Shown here piece by piece: positions 7,688-18,254 of a stretch of 64,000 nt of DNA. The stretch covers positions 46,654 to 110,653 of the forward strand of contig JBCCNL010000007.1 of assembly GCA_039025855.1 (NCBI GenBank). The letters run 5' to 3'. Numbering within the stretch: position 1 is the stretch's first letter; each line of letters opens with the position of its first letter. The notes beneath the pieces are model-generated. The model did no database searches. It was not told the DNA's origin and saw only the letters and a list, made by a program, of their open reading frames with translations. The position numbers were made by a program, and so were the translations under genes. Origin of the DNA: JBCCOW01 sp039025855 (GTDB lineage: Bacteria; Planctomycetota; Phycisphaerae; Phycisphaerales; Phycisphaeraceae).

Positions 7688-9124
7688 TCACTTCGCCGCC
7701 GGCGCTTCGACGCGCCACGCCAACGCGTACTCCCAGCCCGCCAACAAGCCGTCGCCCCGACGCGACACTTCGAGCCGATACACCCCCGCCGGGAGAGCGC
7801 GTTTAAAAACGTGCTCGACGTTGTCGACCTCAGACCCCGACTCGGCGACCACCGACCAGCTCCCGTCAGACTCGCGTTGACTTAGCCGGAGGTCGAGGTT
7901 CGCCAGCGCCGCCTGGGCAAGGCGTGGGCCGAAGACGTGGCGGTGCCAGGTCAGGATCACGCTGCACTCGCCGAGCGGCCGGTCCGCGTAGAACACAAAC
8001 GCGTCCGTCGCCCCGCTCTCGATCCCACCGAAGTGGTAGCCGTAGCGCTTGTCGATCGCGCCCGGCGGGGTCGGGCCACCCTCCAGAATCAGCAGCGACC
8101 GATCCACATCCACGACACCCGCCCCCAACCGTTCGTCCAGCGGCTTGCCCGGCTCGGGCTTCCAGCGTTGGCTCTTGAACGCCCCGGCCAGCAGCGCCGC
8201 TTTGAGCACCTCTGTCCGCTTGTCCGCCTCCGTCTCGGTCCGGTCGGCAAACTCAATCAAACGCGCCGCCATCGCCGCGACCAACGGCGTGCTGTACGAC
8301 GTCACGCTGTGCGGCGCGACGATGTCCGGCTTGCACCGGCCCTCACGCTCGATCTTGGTGTAACCCCCCGAGCTGTTGCCGTTGGCCAACCCAACCGCGA
8401 TCGCGTTGAACGCCGGGGCAAGCAGCGCCGGCACCGGCTTGTTCTTCCCGTTGTTGACCCCCGCCACCACCAGCACATCCCGCTCATCCACCACGTGATC
8501 CACCCGCCGCAGGACCAGCGGTGAGCCCGGGTTCGCCGGTGCGATCCACGAATGCGTGAACACCCGGGCCGTTACCGTCGGGTCCGTCGGGTGTGTCGTG
8601 CCGACCCGCAGGTACGCATCGGTCAACCAGCCCTGCGCCGGGAAGACATGGACGGTATCGACGCCGGGCGCTGCGCCCTTGGCCCCGTAGATCACACGGG
8701 CGGTGGACGTCGCGTGACCGCTCGGCGGGCTGTCCCGGTCGTGGAGGATGAAGCGGACACCGGCGAAGCGGGGCTTGTCGGCGTTGGGCGCGTAGCTGGT
8801 CGCCGGCCCCTCGACGTGCCCGAACTCGACCCCCCGGCCTGTTGGCATATCCGGACCCAGGCGTCGCCGTGCCGCATCCAGCCCGGTGCCTGCAATCCAC
8901 CCGAATCGTTTATCGGGCGGGTTCGGACGCGGCGCGATCGGGCTCAACGCCGGTAATTCCAACGCCTCGCCCCCCGGCACCGACGACTCCGCCCACACTG
9001 GCTCAACACAGCACACCAAGCCAACGCCCACCGCCAGCCCGCACACCATGCCAGCAGCCCACCGCCATACACACTGCCAAAACAAGCCTCTCATCCCCAT
9101 ACCGTACGGCATCAATCCATCCAA
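7688..9124 (-). CDS. Exported subtilisin-like (S8 family) protein with altered catalytic Asp
   Basis: A 478-residue protein with a hydrophobic N-terminal segment (GMVCGLAVGVGLVCCVEPVWA, about 25-45), so exported. The peptidase S8 core can be followed: histidine motif SGHATSTARVIYG (H137), oxyanion Asn region VVAGVNNG, and serine motif VTSYSTPLVAAMAA (S276). The first catalytic strand, normally ...V-x-D-[ST]-G, reads GVEFGHVEGP, so Asp is replaced by Glu105 and the usual Gly before TS is Val. A C-terminal beta-sandwich-like domain follows (residues 360-478). It may be an atypical or inactive protease. The exact start among ATGs at 9124-9094 is uncertain; ATG 9094 follows GGTATGGGG. Confidence 0.75.
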   Translation of the reverse strand: MDGLMPYGMGMRGLFWQCVWRWAAGMVCGLAVGVGLVCCVEPVWAESSVPGGEALELPALSPIAPRPNPPDKRFGWIAGTGLDAARRRLGPDMPTGRGVEFGHVEGPATSYAPNADKPRFAGVRFILHDRDSPPSGHATSTARVIYGAKGAAPGVDTVHVFPAQGWLTDAYLRVGTTHPTDPTVTARVFTHSWIAPANPGSPLVLRRVDHVVDERDVLVVAGVNNGKNKPVPALLAPAFNAIAVGLANGNSSGGYTKIEREGRCKPDIVAPHSVTSYSTPLVAAMAARLIEFADRTETEADKRTEVLKAALLAGAFKSQRWKPEPGKPLDERLGAGVVDVDRSLLILEGGPTPPGAIDKRYGYHFGGIESGATDAFVFYADRPLGECSVILTWHRHVFGPRLAQAALANLDLRLSQRESDGSWSVVAESGSEVDNVEHVFKRALPAGVYRLEVSRRGDGLLAGWEYALAWRVEAPAAK

Positions 9125-9200
9125 GATCGCCTAAGCCGACCGCCAATCGTGCCGATGTTCCCTTTATCAATCCGGGAGGAGGGCTCAACGAGGATCAATC

Positions 9201-10175
9201 ATGATTGACGCCCCACGTCCCACGAAAATCACCTCAGACTGGGTCGACCAACAACTCCGCCAACGCCTCGACCGCGTCCTCAGCCCCGCGGTCGGCACGG
9301 CCGTCCTGCGTGAGCTCGGACGCGCCGAGGCCAACTTCCGCACCGTTGCTGACCTACTTCAGGGCGATCCGTATCTGACCGGCCGCTTCATCGCGGTCGC
9401 CGAGCTCGCGCGTGCGGACCGCAACGAACCGCTCAGCGGTGTGGAAGACGCGGTGCGGCTGCTCGGGCTCAAACAGGCCGAGGCCTTGCTGCTCAGCGTG
9501 ATGCTCATCGGACCGCTGGCCACCGACATCGTTGCGGTGCACGCCCGGGAAGACGTCTGGGCCTGGAGCATCGGCTGCGGCATCGCCGCCGACCTGCTGG
9601 TCCAGAACGCCCGCCCCGGCGATACCACGCAACCCCTGCCCGATCACGCCGGGCTCGTCGACGGGCTCATGCTCGGGCTCGGCGTCCTCGTCCTGCTCGC
9701 CGGCATCGGCTGGCCCTACCAGCAGACCCTCGGGCCTCAACTCCGACCCGCCCAGCTCGCCGACGACGAACGCAACGACTTCGGGGTCACCCACCACCAG
9801 ACCACCGGCTGGGCCCTCCAGTCCATCGGCTGCCCGCAACACCTCGCCGGGTCCAGCAACGCCCTGGCCGACCCAGACAAGGTCTACTCCGCCGATGCGT
9901 CCTTCGGCTACGCCGTCGAACTCTTCGCCGCCAAGCTCGCCGGCTTCCAGCAGGCCGTCATCGATGAAACCCTCGACACCCTCCTGCCCGACTTCGGGAT
10001 CGACTACGACACCCTGCAACGCACCGCTCTGAACGAGGGCCAACGCCGCCTCCGCGGCATGATGAAAGCGTTCGGTGACGCCGACGAAACACCCGACCAC
10101 CGCGGCCTCACCCAGCGGGCCGGCAACGCCCTCGCGCAGCAGGTCGAAGACGCCGCCCGCCGCCGCTCGGCCTGA
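9201..10175 (+). CDS. HDOD domain protein
   Basis: HDOD proteins are signalling scaffolds related to HD phosphohydrolases but lacking the metal-binding HD pair, often acting in cyclic-di-GMP or chemotaxis output. The 324-residue product begins with VLSPAVGTAVLRELGRAEANFRTVADLLQGDPYLTGRFIAVA, the characteristic domain start, followed by EDAVRLLGLKQAEALLLSVML. The position of the usual HD or H-D-I-G is occupied by GLMLGLGVLVLL, as expected for a non-catalytic member. A GGGAGGAGGG run and GAGGATC precede the ATG. Its stop abuts the convergent zinc-ribbon gene with no spacing. Confidence 0.8.
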   Translation: MIDAPRPTKITSDWVDQQLRQRLDRVLSPAVGTAVLRELGRAEANFRTVADLLQGDPYLTGRFIAVAELARADRNEPLSGVEDAVRLLGLKQAEALLLSVMLIGPLATDIVAVHAREDVWAWSIGCGIAADLLVQNARPGDTTQPLPDHAGLVDGLMLGLGVLVLLAGIGWPYQQTLGPQLRPAQLADDERNDFGVTHHQTTGWALQSIGCPQHLAGSSNALADPDKVYSADASFGYAVELFAAKLAGFQQAVIDETLDTLLPDFGIDYDTLQRTALNEGQRRLRGMMKAFGDADETPDHRGLTQRAGNALAQQVEDAARRRSA

Positions 10176-10541
10176 TCAATCCTCGTTCTTCTTTTTCTTG
10201 GAAGTCGCCGACGCGTCCTTCGTCGGCGTCTTGCTCGACGACGCCGACCCATCACCGCCCGAGCCGGCCTTGTCCTTCTTGCCGCCGCCGTCGCCCTTGT
10301 CCTTGCCGGTGTCCTTGGCCTTATCCGCCTCGGCCTTCTGGTCCTTCTTGTAGCTCTCCGAGCGGTAGTCCGTCTCATAAAACCCCGAGCCCTTGAAGAT
10401 GATCCCCGCGCCGATACCGATCTTCCGCTTGAGCTTCAGCTTCCCGCACGCCGGGCACTTCCGCAGCGGCGACGCCGTCATCGACTGGAAGGCCTCCATC
10501 TCGTGGTCACAGACCTGACAGAAATATTCGTAGGTGGGCAT
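10176..10541 (-). CDS. FmdB-family zinc ribbon protein with Lys-rich tail
   Basis: The 121-residue product starts with the FmdB-type zinc ribbon MPTYEYFCQVCDHEMEAFQS followed by KCPACGKLKLKRKI, giving the CxxC...CxxC zinc site, then IFKGSGFYETDYRSESYKKD, the conserved segment after the ribbon. The last 50 residues are Lys/Asp/Gly/Ser low-complexity, perhaps an RNA- or ribosome-binding tail. The function of the family is unsettled. It is the last gene of the minus-strand chaperone block, 38 bp after grpE, which hints at a proteostasis role (inference from position). Confidence 0.85.
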   Translation of the reverse strand: MPTYEYFCQVCDHEMEAFQSMTASPLRKCPACGKLKLKRKIGIGAGIIFKGSGFYETDYRSESYKKDQKAEADKAKDTGKDKGDGGGKKDKAGSGGDGSASSSKTPTKDASATSKKKKNED

Positions 10542-10579
10542 GATCGTTGAGGGTGTAGGAAATCCAAGGGGTGGGGTGG

Positions 10580-11146
10580 TTACTCCGCGACGCTGACCTG
10601 GGCCGGGCGGACGATCTTGTCGCCCACCAGATACCCCGGCTGCATCTGCATCACCACCCGCCCCGACTCGAACTCGGTGCCCGGCTGACGCATCAGCGCC
10701 TCGTGCTTCACCGGGTCAAACTCATCGCCCGGCTGCACGTCCAGCCGAGCGATCCCCACCCCCGCCAGGGCTTTGAGCAACTCGTCGCGGATCGACGTCA
10801 CGCCCTGCAACAAGTCCGGCGCTGTCGTCTTCTCCGGATCGACCTGCAGTGCCAGATCGAAGTGGTCCATCGCAGACACCAGCCCGCGGGCCACGCCCAT
10901 CAGCTTCTGCTCCGACGCCGCCGCAACATTCTGGTTCGCCCGGCGGACGTAGTTCTGATAGTCCGCCGACACCCGCAGGTACTTCTGCTCGAAGTCGTCT
11001 CGCTCGGCCCGCAGCGTCGCCAACGGATCGTCGCCTTCAAACGTCAAAGACTCCGCAGCCTCGGTAATCTCTTCCGCCGACACCTCTTCCGCCGACGCGT
11101 CGATCGGGTCCTGATCCGGGTTGTCCGTCATCTCACGCTCGCTCAT
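10580..11146 (-). CDS. grpE: Nucleotide exchange factor GrpE
   Basis: Releases ADP from DnaK in the Hsp70 cycle. The 188-residue product has an acidic disordered N-terminus (1-40), a long coiled-coil helix (about 45-85, including FEQKYLRVSADYQNYVRRA, the GrpE dimerisation signature) and a C-terminal beta domain with HEALMRQPGTEFESGRVVMQM and GYLVGDKIVRPAQVSVAE. Length and order are normal. It follows dnaJ by 15 bp and is surely co-transcribed. No dnaK is in the window. Confidence 0.95.
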   Translation of the reverse strand: MSEREMTDNPDQDPIDASAEEVSAEEITEAAESLTFEGDDPLATLRAERDDFEQKYLRVSADYQNYVRRANQNVAAASEQKLMGVARGLVSAMDHFDLALQVDPEKTTAPDLLQGVTSIRDELLKALAGVGIARLDVQPGDEFDPVKHEALMRQPGTEFESGRVVMQMQPGYLVGDKIVRPAQVSVAE

Positions 11147-11161
11147 CGTCTGGTCCTCCGG

Positions 11162-12310
11162 TCAACCGGCCAAATAGGTCTTGATCCGATCCCACACGCT
11201 CCGCGACTCCGGCAACACGCTGTGGTCTTCGGTCTCCGCATACGCCTCAAGCAACTCACGCTGCTTCGGCTTCAGCTTCCTCGGCACCTCGATCTCCGCC
11301 ACCACCACCAGGTCACCCCGCCGACCCGTCCGCAGGTCCGGCAACCCTTCACCCGTCACCCGCAGCAGCTCGTGGTGCTGCGTGCCCGGCTTGATCGTCA
11401 GCGTCGTCGACCGCGACTCCAGCGTCGGCACCTCCAGGTCCGCACCCAGCGCGGCCTGTGCAAAGCTGATCGGCATCCGCAGCACCAGATGATCCTCCTC
11501 CCGCTGGAACACCTTGTGCTCCTTCACGCGGACCACCACGTGCAGATCACCCCGCGGCCCCGCCGAACCGTTCGGCCCCGTGCCCGGCTCACCCTCACCC
11601 GCCACCCGGATGACCTGACCGTCCTGGATCCCCGCCGGGATCTTCACCGACAGCTTCCGGGCTGTCGGCACGCGACCCTTCCCGCCACACGCCGGACACT
11701 TTTCACGGTACGTCTTGCCCGCACCCCCGCACGCCGGGCAGGTCGTCACCATCCGGAACATCCCGCCCAGCCCCGCTTGCTGGACCTGCCCCGTGCCTCC
11801 ACAGGTCAGACAGACCTCCGGCTGTGTGCCCGGCTTACCGCCCGTGCCGTTGCACCGCTCGCACACGTCCAGCCGCTTGAACTCGATGTCCCGCTCCACG
11901 CCGACCAGCACCTCTTCCAGCGTGACCGACGTCTGGGTCTCCAGGTCATACCCCCGCTGCACGCCGCCCCGGCCACGCCCGCCGCGCGACCGACCCCCGC
12001 CAAACGCCCCGCCAAAGATATCGTCGAACATCGAGAAGATGTCCTGCGCGTTCATCGACCCGAAGTCGTGCCCGCTTGTCCCACGCAGCCCATCGTGACC
12101 GTACTGGTCATAACGCTGCCGCTTCTCACGGTCCGAAAGGATCTCGTAAGCCTCGGCCGCTTCTTTAAAGTTCGCCTCCGCCTCCGCATCCCCCGGGTTG
12201 CGGTCCGGGTGATACTTCATCGCCAGCTTGCGATACGCCCGCTTGATCGTGTCGGCGTTTGCCGACCGCTCAACGCCAAGCACTTCGTAGTAATCGCGGG
12301 TGGTAGCCAT
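11162..12310 (-). CDS. dnaJ: Chaperone protein DnaJ
   Basis: Class A Hsp40 co-chaperone that delivers substrates to DnaK and stimulates its ATPase. The 382-residue product shows, in order, the J domain with HPD (AMKYHPDRNPGD), a Gly/Arg-rich linker (GGGRSRGGRGRGG), the zinc domain with four CxxCxGxG repeats (CERCNGTG, CLTCGGTG, CPACGGAG, CPACGGKG) and the C-terminal substrate-binding and dimerisation region. It is preceded by a hairpin repeat and by the groL terminator, so it may have its own promoter as well as read-through from groL. Confidence 0.97.
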   Translation of the reverse strand: MATTRDYYEVLGVERSANADTIKRAYRKLAMKYHPDRNPGDAEAEANFKEAAEAYEILSDREKRQRYDQYGHDGLRGTSGHDFGSMNAQDIFSMFDDIFGGAFGGGRSRGGRGRGGVQRGYDLETQTSVTLEEVLVGVERDIEFKRLDVCERCNGTGGKPGTQPEVCLTCGGTGQVQQAGLGGMFRMVTTCPACGGAGKTYREKCPACGGKGRVPTARKLSVKIPAGIQDGQVIRVAGEGEPGTGPNGSAGPRGDLHVVVRVKEHKVFQREEDHLVLRMPISFAQAALGADLEVPTLESRSTTLTIKPGTQHHELLRVTGEGLPDLRTGRRGDLVVVAEIEVPRKLKPKQRELLEAYAETEDHSVLPESRSVWDRIKTYLAG

Positions 12311-12331
12311 GGGGGAGGGAGGTTGTGGGTG

Positions 12332-12394
12332 TTAGGTGGTAGGTCAGGAAGCACTCGCTCTTCCTACAACCTACGGCCTACCACCTACGGCCTT
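12332..12394. repeat. Interrupted inverted repeat built from TAGGTGGTAGG-like words
   Basis: Left arm TTAGGTGGTAGG (12332-12343) and right arm CCTACCACCTA (12377-12387) are complementary, with an inner AGGAAG/CTTCCT stem (12346-12351, 12360-12365). The word CCTACGGCC repeats in the right arm (12370-12378 and 12385-12393). It lies between dnaJ and the groL terminator and resembles, in style, the CTAG-rich elements at 47.2 and 62.4 kb. Confidence 0.6.
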
Positions 12395-12396
12395 AC

Positions 12397-12430
12397 AAAA
12401 AGAGCCGCGGCCCCTTCGAGCCGCGGCCCC
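12397..12430 (-). terminator. Intrinsic terminator after groL
   Basis: On the minus strand the word GGGGCCGCGGCTC occurs twice; the self-complementary GCCGCGGC copies pair around TCGAAGG and are followed by TTTTT. It stands 20 bp after the groL stop at 12450. Confidence 0.75.
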
Positions 12431-12449
12431 AATTGGATCAATCAAAATC

Positions 12450-14063
12450 TTACGAGACCGCACCGACCACGGGCTCGGCGTCATCATCGAGATCGGCGAT
12501 GAGCACGTTCGTGGTCAGCATCAGCCCAGCAACGGAAGCGCCGTTGAGCAGAGCGGTGCGGCTGACCAGTGCGGGGTCGATGATGCCGGCCTTGACCAGG
12601 TCGACGTACTCGCTGGTCCCGGCGTTGTAGCCCTTACTGCCGGACTGGCCGAGGACTTCTTCGACGACGACGTGTCCGTCTTCGCCGGCGTTCTCGACGA
12701 TCTGACGCAGCGGGGCTTCGAGGGCGGCGGCAACGATGTCGTAGCCGAGCTTCTCGTCGCCCTTGGCGGACTTCCGCTTGGCTTCGACAGCCTCGATCGC
12801 ACGCAAGAACGACACGCCGCCGCCGGGCACATAGCCCTCGGCCGCCGCGGCCTTCGTCGCGTGCAGGGCGTCGTCCACGCGGTCCTTCTTCTCCTTCATC
12901 TCGGCCTCGGTATTCGCACCGACGCGGATGATGGCCACGCCGCCGGTCAGCTTGGCCAGGCGTTCTTGGAGCTTCTCGCGGTCGTAGTCGGAGGTGGTCG
13001 TCTCGATCTGCTGCCGGATCTGGTCGCAGCGGGCCTGGATGTCCTTCTTCTTGCCGGCCCCCTCGATGACGGTGGTGTTGTCCTTCGAGATGACGAGCTT
13101 CTTGGCGGTGCCCAGGGCGTCGAGCTCGAGGGTCTCGAGGTTCACGCCGAGGTCTTCGCTGATGAAGGTGCCGCCGGTAAGGGTGGCGATGTCGCCGAGC
13201 ATGGCCTTGCGGCGGTCACCGAAGCCGGGGGCCTTGACGGCCGCGACCTTGAGCACGCCGCGGAGCCGGTTGACGACGAGCGCTGCGAGGGCTTCGTTCT
13301 CGACGTCTTCCGCAATGATCAGCAGCGGCTTCTGTGCCATGGCCACCTTGTTGAGCAGCGGCAGCAGGTCGGGCAGGTTGCTGATCTTCTTCTCGTGGAT
13401 CAGGATCAGCGCGTCTTCAAGCACGGCCTCCTGGTCGGTCGGGTCGGTCATGAAGTACGGCGAGAGGTAGCCCTTGTCGAATTGCATGCCTTCGACGTAA
13501 TCGAGCTCGATGTCGGCGGCGTTGCCTTCTTCAACCTCAACGACGCCGTCTTTGCCGACCTTGTCGATGGCCTCGGCGATGAGTTCACCGATGGCGGCCT
13601 CGTGGTTGGCGGAGACGGTGGCGACCTTCTGGAGGTCGGCCTTGCCCTTGCACTTGGTGGCGGAGGCCTGGATGGCTTCCGATGCGGCATTGGCGGCGGC
13701 ATTGATGCCACGCTGCAGGGCCATCGCGTTGGCCCCGGCGGTGACGTGCTTGAGGCCGGCTTCGTAGATGGCGTGGGCGAGGACGACGGAGGTGGTGGTG
13801 CCGTCGCCGGCCTTGTCGCCGGTCTTCTTGGCGACCTCGACGACCATCTTGGCGCCCATGTTCTGGAAGGGCTCGGCGACTTCGACTTCCTTGGCGACAG
13901 AGACGCCGTCCTTGGTGACGGCGGGGCCGCCGAAGGACTTGTCGAGGATCACGTTGCGACCGGTCGGGCCCATGGTGACCTTGACCGCGTCGGCGAGCTG
14001 CTGGAGGCCTTTCCGCATCTCTTGTGCGGCCTCGGCTCCGAAGATCATCTGTTTGCTAGCCAT
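12450..14063 (-). CDS. groL: Chaperonin GroEL, copy without GGM tail
   Basis: 60-kDa chaperonin subunit. The 537-residue product has the full GroEL frame: TMGPTGRNVILDKSFG, the ATPase motif DKAGDGTTTSVVLA, VGKDGVVEVEEGN, MQFDKGYLSPYFMTD, KAPGFGDRRKAML, KLTGGVAIIRVGANTEAEMKEKKDR and GYVPGGGVSFLRAI. The C-terminus ends DDDAEPVVGAVS and lacks the Gly-Gly-Met repeat tail of typical GroEL and of the copy at 14528. It follows groS by 60 bp. A divergent second GroEL with a different tail suggests a specialised substrate range, an inference from other multi-chaperonin bacteria. Confidence 0.97.
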   Translation of the reverse strand: MASKQMIFGAEAAQEMRKGLQQLADAVKVTMGPTGRNVILDKSFGGPAVTKDGVSVAKEVEVAEPFQNMGAKMVVEVAKKTGDKAGDGTTTSVVLAHAIYEAGLKHVTAGANAMALQRGINAAANAASEAIQASATKCKGKADLQKVATVSANHEAAIGELIAEAIDKVGKDGVVEVEEGNAADIELDYVEGMQFDKGYLSPYFMTDPTDQEAVLEDALILIHEKKISNLPDLLPLLNKVAMAQKPLLIIAEDVENEALAALVVNRLRGVLKVAAVKAPGFGDRRKAMLGDIATLTGGTFISEDLGVNLETLELDALGTAKKLVISKDNTTVIEGAGKKKDIQARCDQIRQQIETTTSDYDREKLQERLAKLTGGVAIIRVGANTEAEMKEKKDRVDDALHATKAAAAEGYVPGGGVSFLRAIEAVEAKRKSAKGDEKLGYDIVAAALEAPLRQIVENAGEDGHVVVEEVLGQSGSKGYNAGTSEYVDLVKAGIIDPALVSRTALLNGASVAGLMLTTNVLIADLDDDAEPVVGAVS

Positions 14064-14123
14064 GCTGGATGTTTCCTTTGGCTGTGTGGGTTCTTAGGGA
14101 TTTATAGAAAGGTTGGGAAAAAC

Positions 14124-14441
14124 TCAGGCTTCGAGCACGCCGAGCAGTTCGGACTCACGCATGATCTTGAGCTCGTCGCCGTCGACCTCGATCTCGGTGC
14201 CGGCGTACTTGCCGTAGAGGACGGTGTCGCCCTTCTTGACGGCGAGGGCGGTGCGGGAGCCGTCGTCGTTGAGCTTGCCGGGGCCGGCGGCGACGATCTT
14301 TCCCTGCATGGGCTTTTCCTTGGCGGACTCGGGCAGGTACAGGCCCGAGGCGGTCTTCTCTTCGGCGGCGTCGGGCTTGATCAGGACGCGGTCGTCGAGG
14401 GGCTTGACGGTGGTCTTTTTGGACTTGGTGGCGGTGGCCAT
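14124..14441 (-). CDS. groS: Co-chaperonin GroES
   Basis: Forms the heptameric lid of the GroEL cage. The 105-residue product contains VKPLDDRVLIKPDAAEEKTA at the start, the mobile loop region SGLYLPESAKEKPMQGKIVA, GDTVLYGKYAGTEIEVDG and the closing ELKIMRESELLGVLEA. The N-terminus has a basic extension (MATATKSKKTT) of about 10 residues. It lies between the two groL genes, 86 bp after the GGM copy, and is the only groS in the window. Confidence 0.96.
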   Translation of the reverse strand: MATATKSKKTTVKPLDDRVLIKPDAAEEKTASGLYLPESAKEKPMQGKIVAAGPGKLNDDGSRTALAVKKGDTVLYGKYAGTEIEVDGDELKIMRESELLGVLEA

Positions 14442-14527
14442 CGTTGAATCTCTCCAGAGGGGGATGAGGGGGTGTGGGTGTTAAAGAACGGGTTGAGATT
14501 GGTGACAGGTGAGTGGGGCGGGCGGGG

Positions 14528-16240
<1,713 letters not shown>

Positions 16241-16556
16241 GATTGGGGGGGCTCCTGTCGTTGGGAGAGGGGTCAATGCGGGTTAGGCGGGATGGAGAAT
16301 CCCTGCGAGGCGAACGTTACTACAAGCGGGCTGCCAAGCGGATCGAGGGCTGACAGGGACTGGTCTTGGAAAGCAAGCCTATTTCAGAAATGGGTTTGCG
16401 CGATTTAGTCGTGTATTTCTGCACGACACGCAGCCCGGGCAGGCCTGCCAAGGTGACACGCGGGACGGATGGGGTCTGACAAAGACGGGCGCAGGGCAGG
16501 ACGGCCCACGGATGGAATCCGTGGCCTTCTGGTTTGGATGGTGGTGCAGGGTGGGC
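16241..16556 (-). promoter_or_regulatory. Upstream region of the chaperone operon with an inverted repeat
   Basis: This 316-bp gap holds the groL upstream region. A perfect inverted repeat GTCGTG-N8-CACGAC lies at 16408-16427, about 170 bp before the groL start, and could be an operator or an mRNA hairpin. Neither the CIRCE consensus nor a convincing sigma-32-type promoter can be read. The far end carries the palindromic repeat at 16503-16532. Confidence 0.35.
16503..16532 (+). repeat. Palindromic repeat, GCCCACGG type
   Basis: GGCCCACGGAT-GGA-ATCCGTGGCC followed by TTCTGG. The stem has one mismatch near its base compared with the sister copies at 18423 and 26591. It lies 24 bp after the stop of the kinase-like gene. 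Confidence 0.8.
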
Positions 16557-18254
16557 TTAGGCTGCCGAGCGGGAGGCTTGGAGGCGGGCTTCGATGCGGC
16601 GGATGCCGCGGAGGATGTCGGCGGCGGTCTTGAACTCGGCGAGGTGGGGGTTCTTGGGGCGGAGGATCGCGGCAGTGAGGGCTTTGAGGCGTTGGGCTTC
16701 TTCGGAGTTGGGGTTGAAGTCGATGAGCTGGCGGAGCTCGGGGTTGTTGGTGGGTTTGGCGATCTGGACGGCGAGGTAGAAGGCGTCGACGGTCTTGTCG
16801 ACCTTGCCGTGGACCTCGCGCATCTGGTTGTTGGTGACGTCGCCGCGTTCGAGCATCTTGCCGAGCATGCGTTGGATCTGTGAGGTACGCATCATCTCGG
16901 AGAAGAGGGTCTCGATCATGGGGGACTCGCCGAGGTCTTCGCCGATGCGGCAGGCGGAGCCGAAGTCGACGAACCCGACGCCCTCTTCGGTGATGACGAA
17001 GTTGTCGAGGCGGAGGTCGAGGTGGATGACACGGGCGTGGTCGTGGAGGACGGTGAGGAGCTCGGCGGCCTGGCGGGCGAAGTCGATCTGGGGCAGGGGC
17101 TTGCCGCCGTTGCGGAGCCAGTTCATGGTGAGCTCGGTGACCATGCCGCGGTCGTTTTTGACCACATCGAGGCAGGAGGGCACGCGGGAGTTGAACGGCT
17201 CGGGGAGGTGCTTGGCGAGGATCTTGAGGATCGCGGCTTCGCGAGTGAGGAAAGTGGGGAAGATGGTGTCGACGAGCTTGCGGGCGCGCTCGGCGAGGGC
17301 GTCGGGGTCCTGGCCGGGGAACTTCTTCTTGAGACGCCAGAGGAGGGCGGCGTAGGTGGGGACCTGTTTGGTGACGATGTAGCCGTTGGGGGCGTCTTCC
17401 TGGCGGGTGAGGTGGACTTCGTAGGTGAAGCGGTCGGTGGTGTCGCCGGGCTGGATGAGTGCGGTTTTGCGTGCGGTGAAGTAGGTGCCCTGGGGGGTGA
17501 TGCCGGGGATGCGGACGCCTGCGGGTGCGGCGTGGATAGCGGTGGGGGGCTGTTCGAGGACAAAGCCGCGTTTGCCGTCGAAGGCCTCGGCGAGTCGCTC
17601 GACGGACTGTTCGTGGGTGCCGACGTAGGCGAAGACGCCGCCCCACTTGAGGCGGGGGAAGACCTCATCGGGGAGCTTGGGTTCGCCGGAGCCGGCGACG
17701 AGGACGTCGGCGAAGATGCGGTGGTCGGCGTCGGAGGAGCGGAGGACGGTCCGGCCGTCGGCTTCGCGCTTGAGGGCCTGGCTGAGGACGGCGGCGACGA
17801 GCTTCTCGCGTTCCTTGACGGAGGTGGTGCGGGAGGCACCGGCGGACAGGGGTGCGGGGTCGCTGCCGGACCGGGCTGAGCGTTTGGGTTTGCTGAGGAG
17901 TTTGGAGAACATCAGCCGCGGCAGCCCAACGAGAGCGTGGAGGGCACGGCCGATCGCCGCGACGGGTGCGGCGAAAAGTGCTCGGCGTGCTGCGGTGGCT
18001 ATCGGACGGCGGCGGCGGCGTCTGGAGCGTCGGCGGGGGGTGGGCGCGGAATCGGGGTGGGGTTGGCCGTCGAGCCCGCCATAGGTGGTGCGACCGGTGC
18101 GATCGGCACGAGTGTGCTTGAAGATCGGATGGTCGGGGGAGGTGTTCACGGGGGGGGTGGGGTTGGGCTGACCGGGGAGCGGCGGCGGGGGGGGATGGAT
18201 CAGCCGGAGCGTGGGCGGGGGGGTTGTGCTGCGGGTGCGGGGGGGACCGGGCAT
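16557..18254 (-). CDS. Protein kinase-fold protein with basic Pro-rich N-terminus
   Basis: About 565 residues. The catalytic core of a eukaryotic-like or aminoglycoside-type kinase fold is visible near two-thirds of the length: ARVIHLDLRLDNFVITEEG (HxDxxxxN catalytic loop) followed by VGFVDFGSACRIG (DFG metal-binding motif). Upstream there is no clear glycine loop but an alpha/beta region (EREKLVAAVLSQALKREADG, then FAYVGTHEQSVERLAEAF). The first 115-150 residues are Arg/Pro-rich low complexity and may not be translated: the ATG at 18254 is a guess, ATG 17912 (MFSKLLSKPKR) is as likely, and the frame stays open to a GTG at 18371. Substrate unknown. FGE lies upstream on the same strand. Confidence 0.7.
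   Translation of the reverse strand: MPGPPRTRSTTPPPTLRLIHPPPPPLPGQPNPTPPVNTSPDHPIFKHTRADRTGRTTYGGLDGQPHPDSAPTPRRRSRRRRRRPIATAARRALFAAPVAAIGRALHALVGLPRLMFSKLLSKPKRSARSGSDPAPLSAGASRTTSVKEREKLVAAVLSQALKREADGRTVLRSSDADHRIFADVLVAGSGEPKLPDEVFPRLKWGGVFAYVGTHEQSVERLAEAFDGKRGFVLEQPPTAIHAAPAGVRIPGITPQGTYFTARKTALIQPGDTTDRFTYEVHLTRQEDAPNGYIVTKQVPTYAALLWRLKKKFPGQDPDALAERARKLVDTIFPTFLTREAAILKILAKHLPEPFNSRVPSCLDVVKNDRGMVTELTMNWLRNGGKPLPQIDFARQAAELLTVLHDHARVIHLDLRLDNFVITEEGVGFVDFGSACRIGEDLGESPMIETLFSEMMRTSQIQRMLGKMLERGDVTNNQMREVHGKVDKTVDAFYLAVQIAKPTNNPELRQLIDFNPNSEEAQRLKALTAAILRPKNPHLAEFKTAADILRGIRRIEARLQASRSAA

Noticed and set aside
16241..16500. CIRCE/HrcA operator upstream of groL
   Set aside because: The TTAGCACTC-N9-GAGTGCTAA pattern is absent; only an unrelated inverted repeat is seen.
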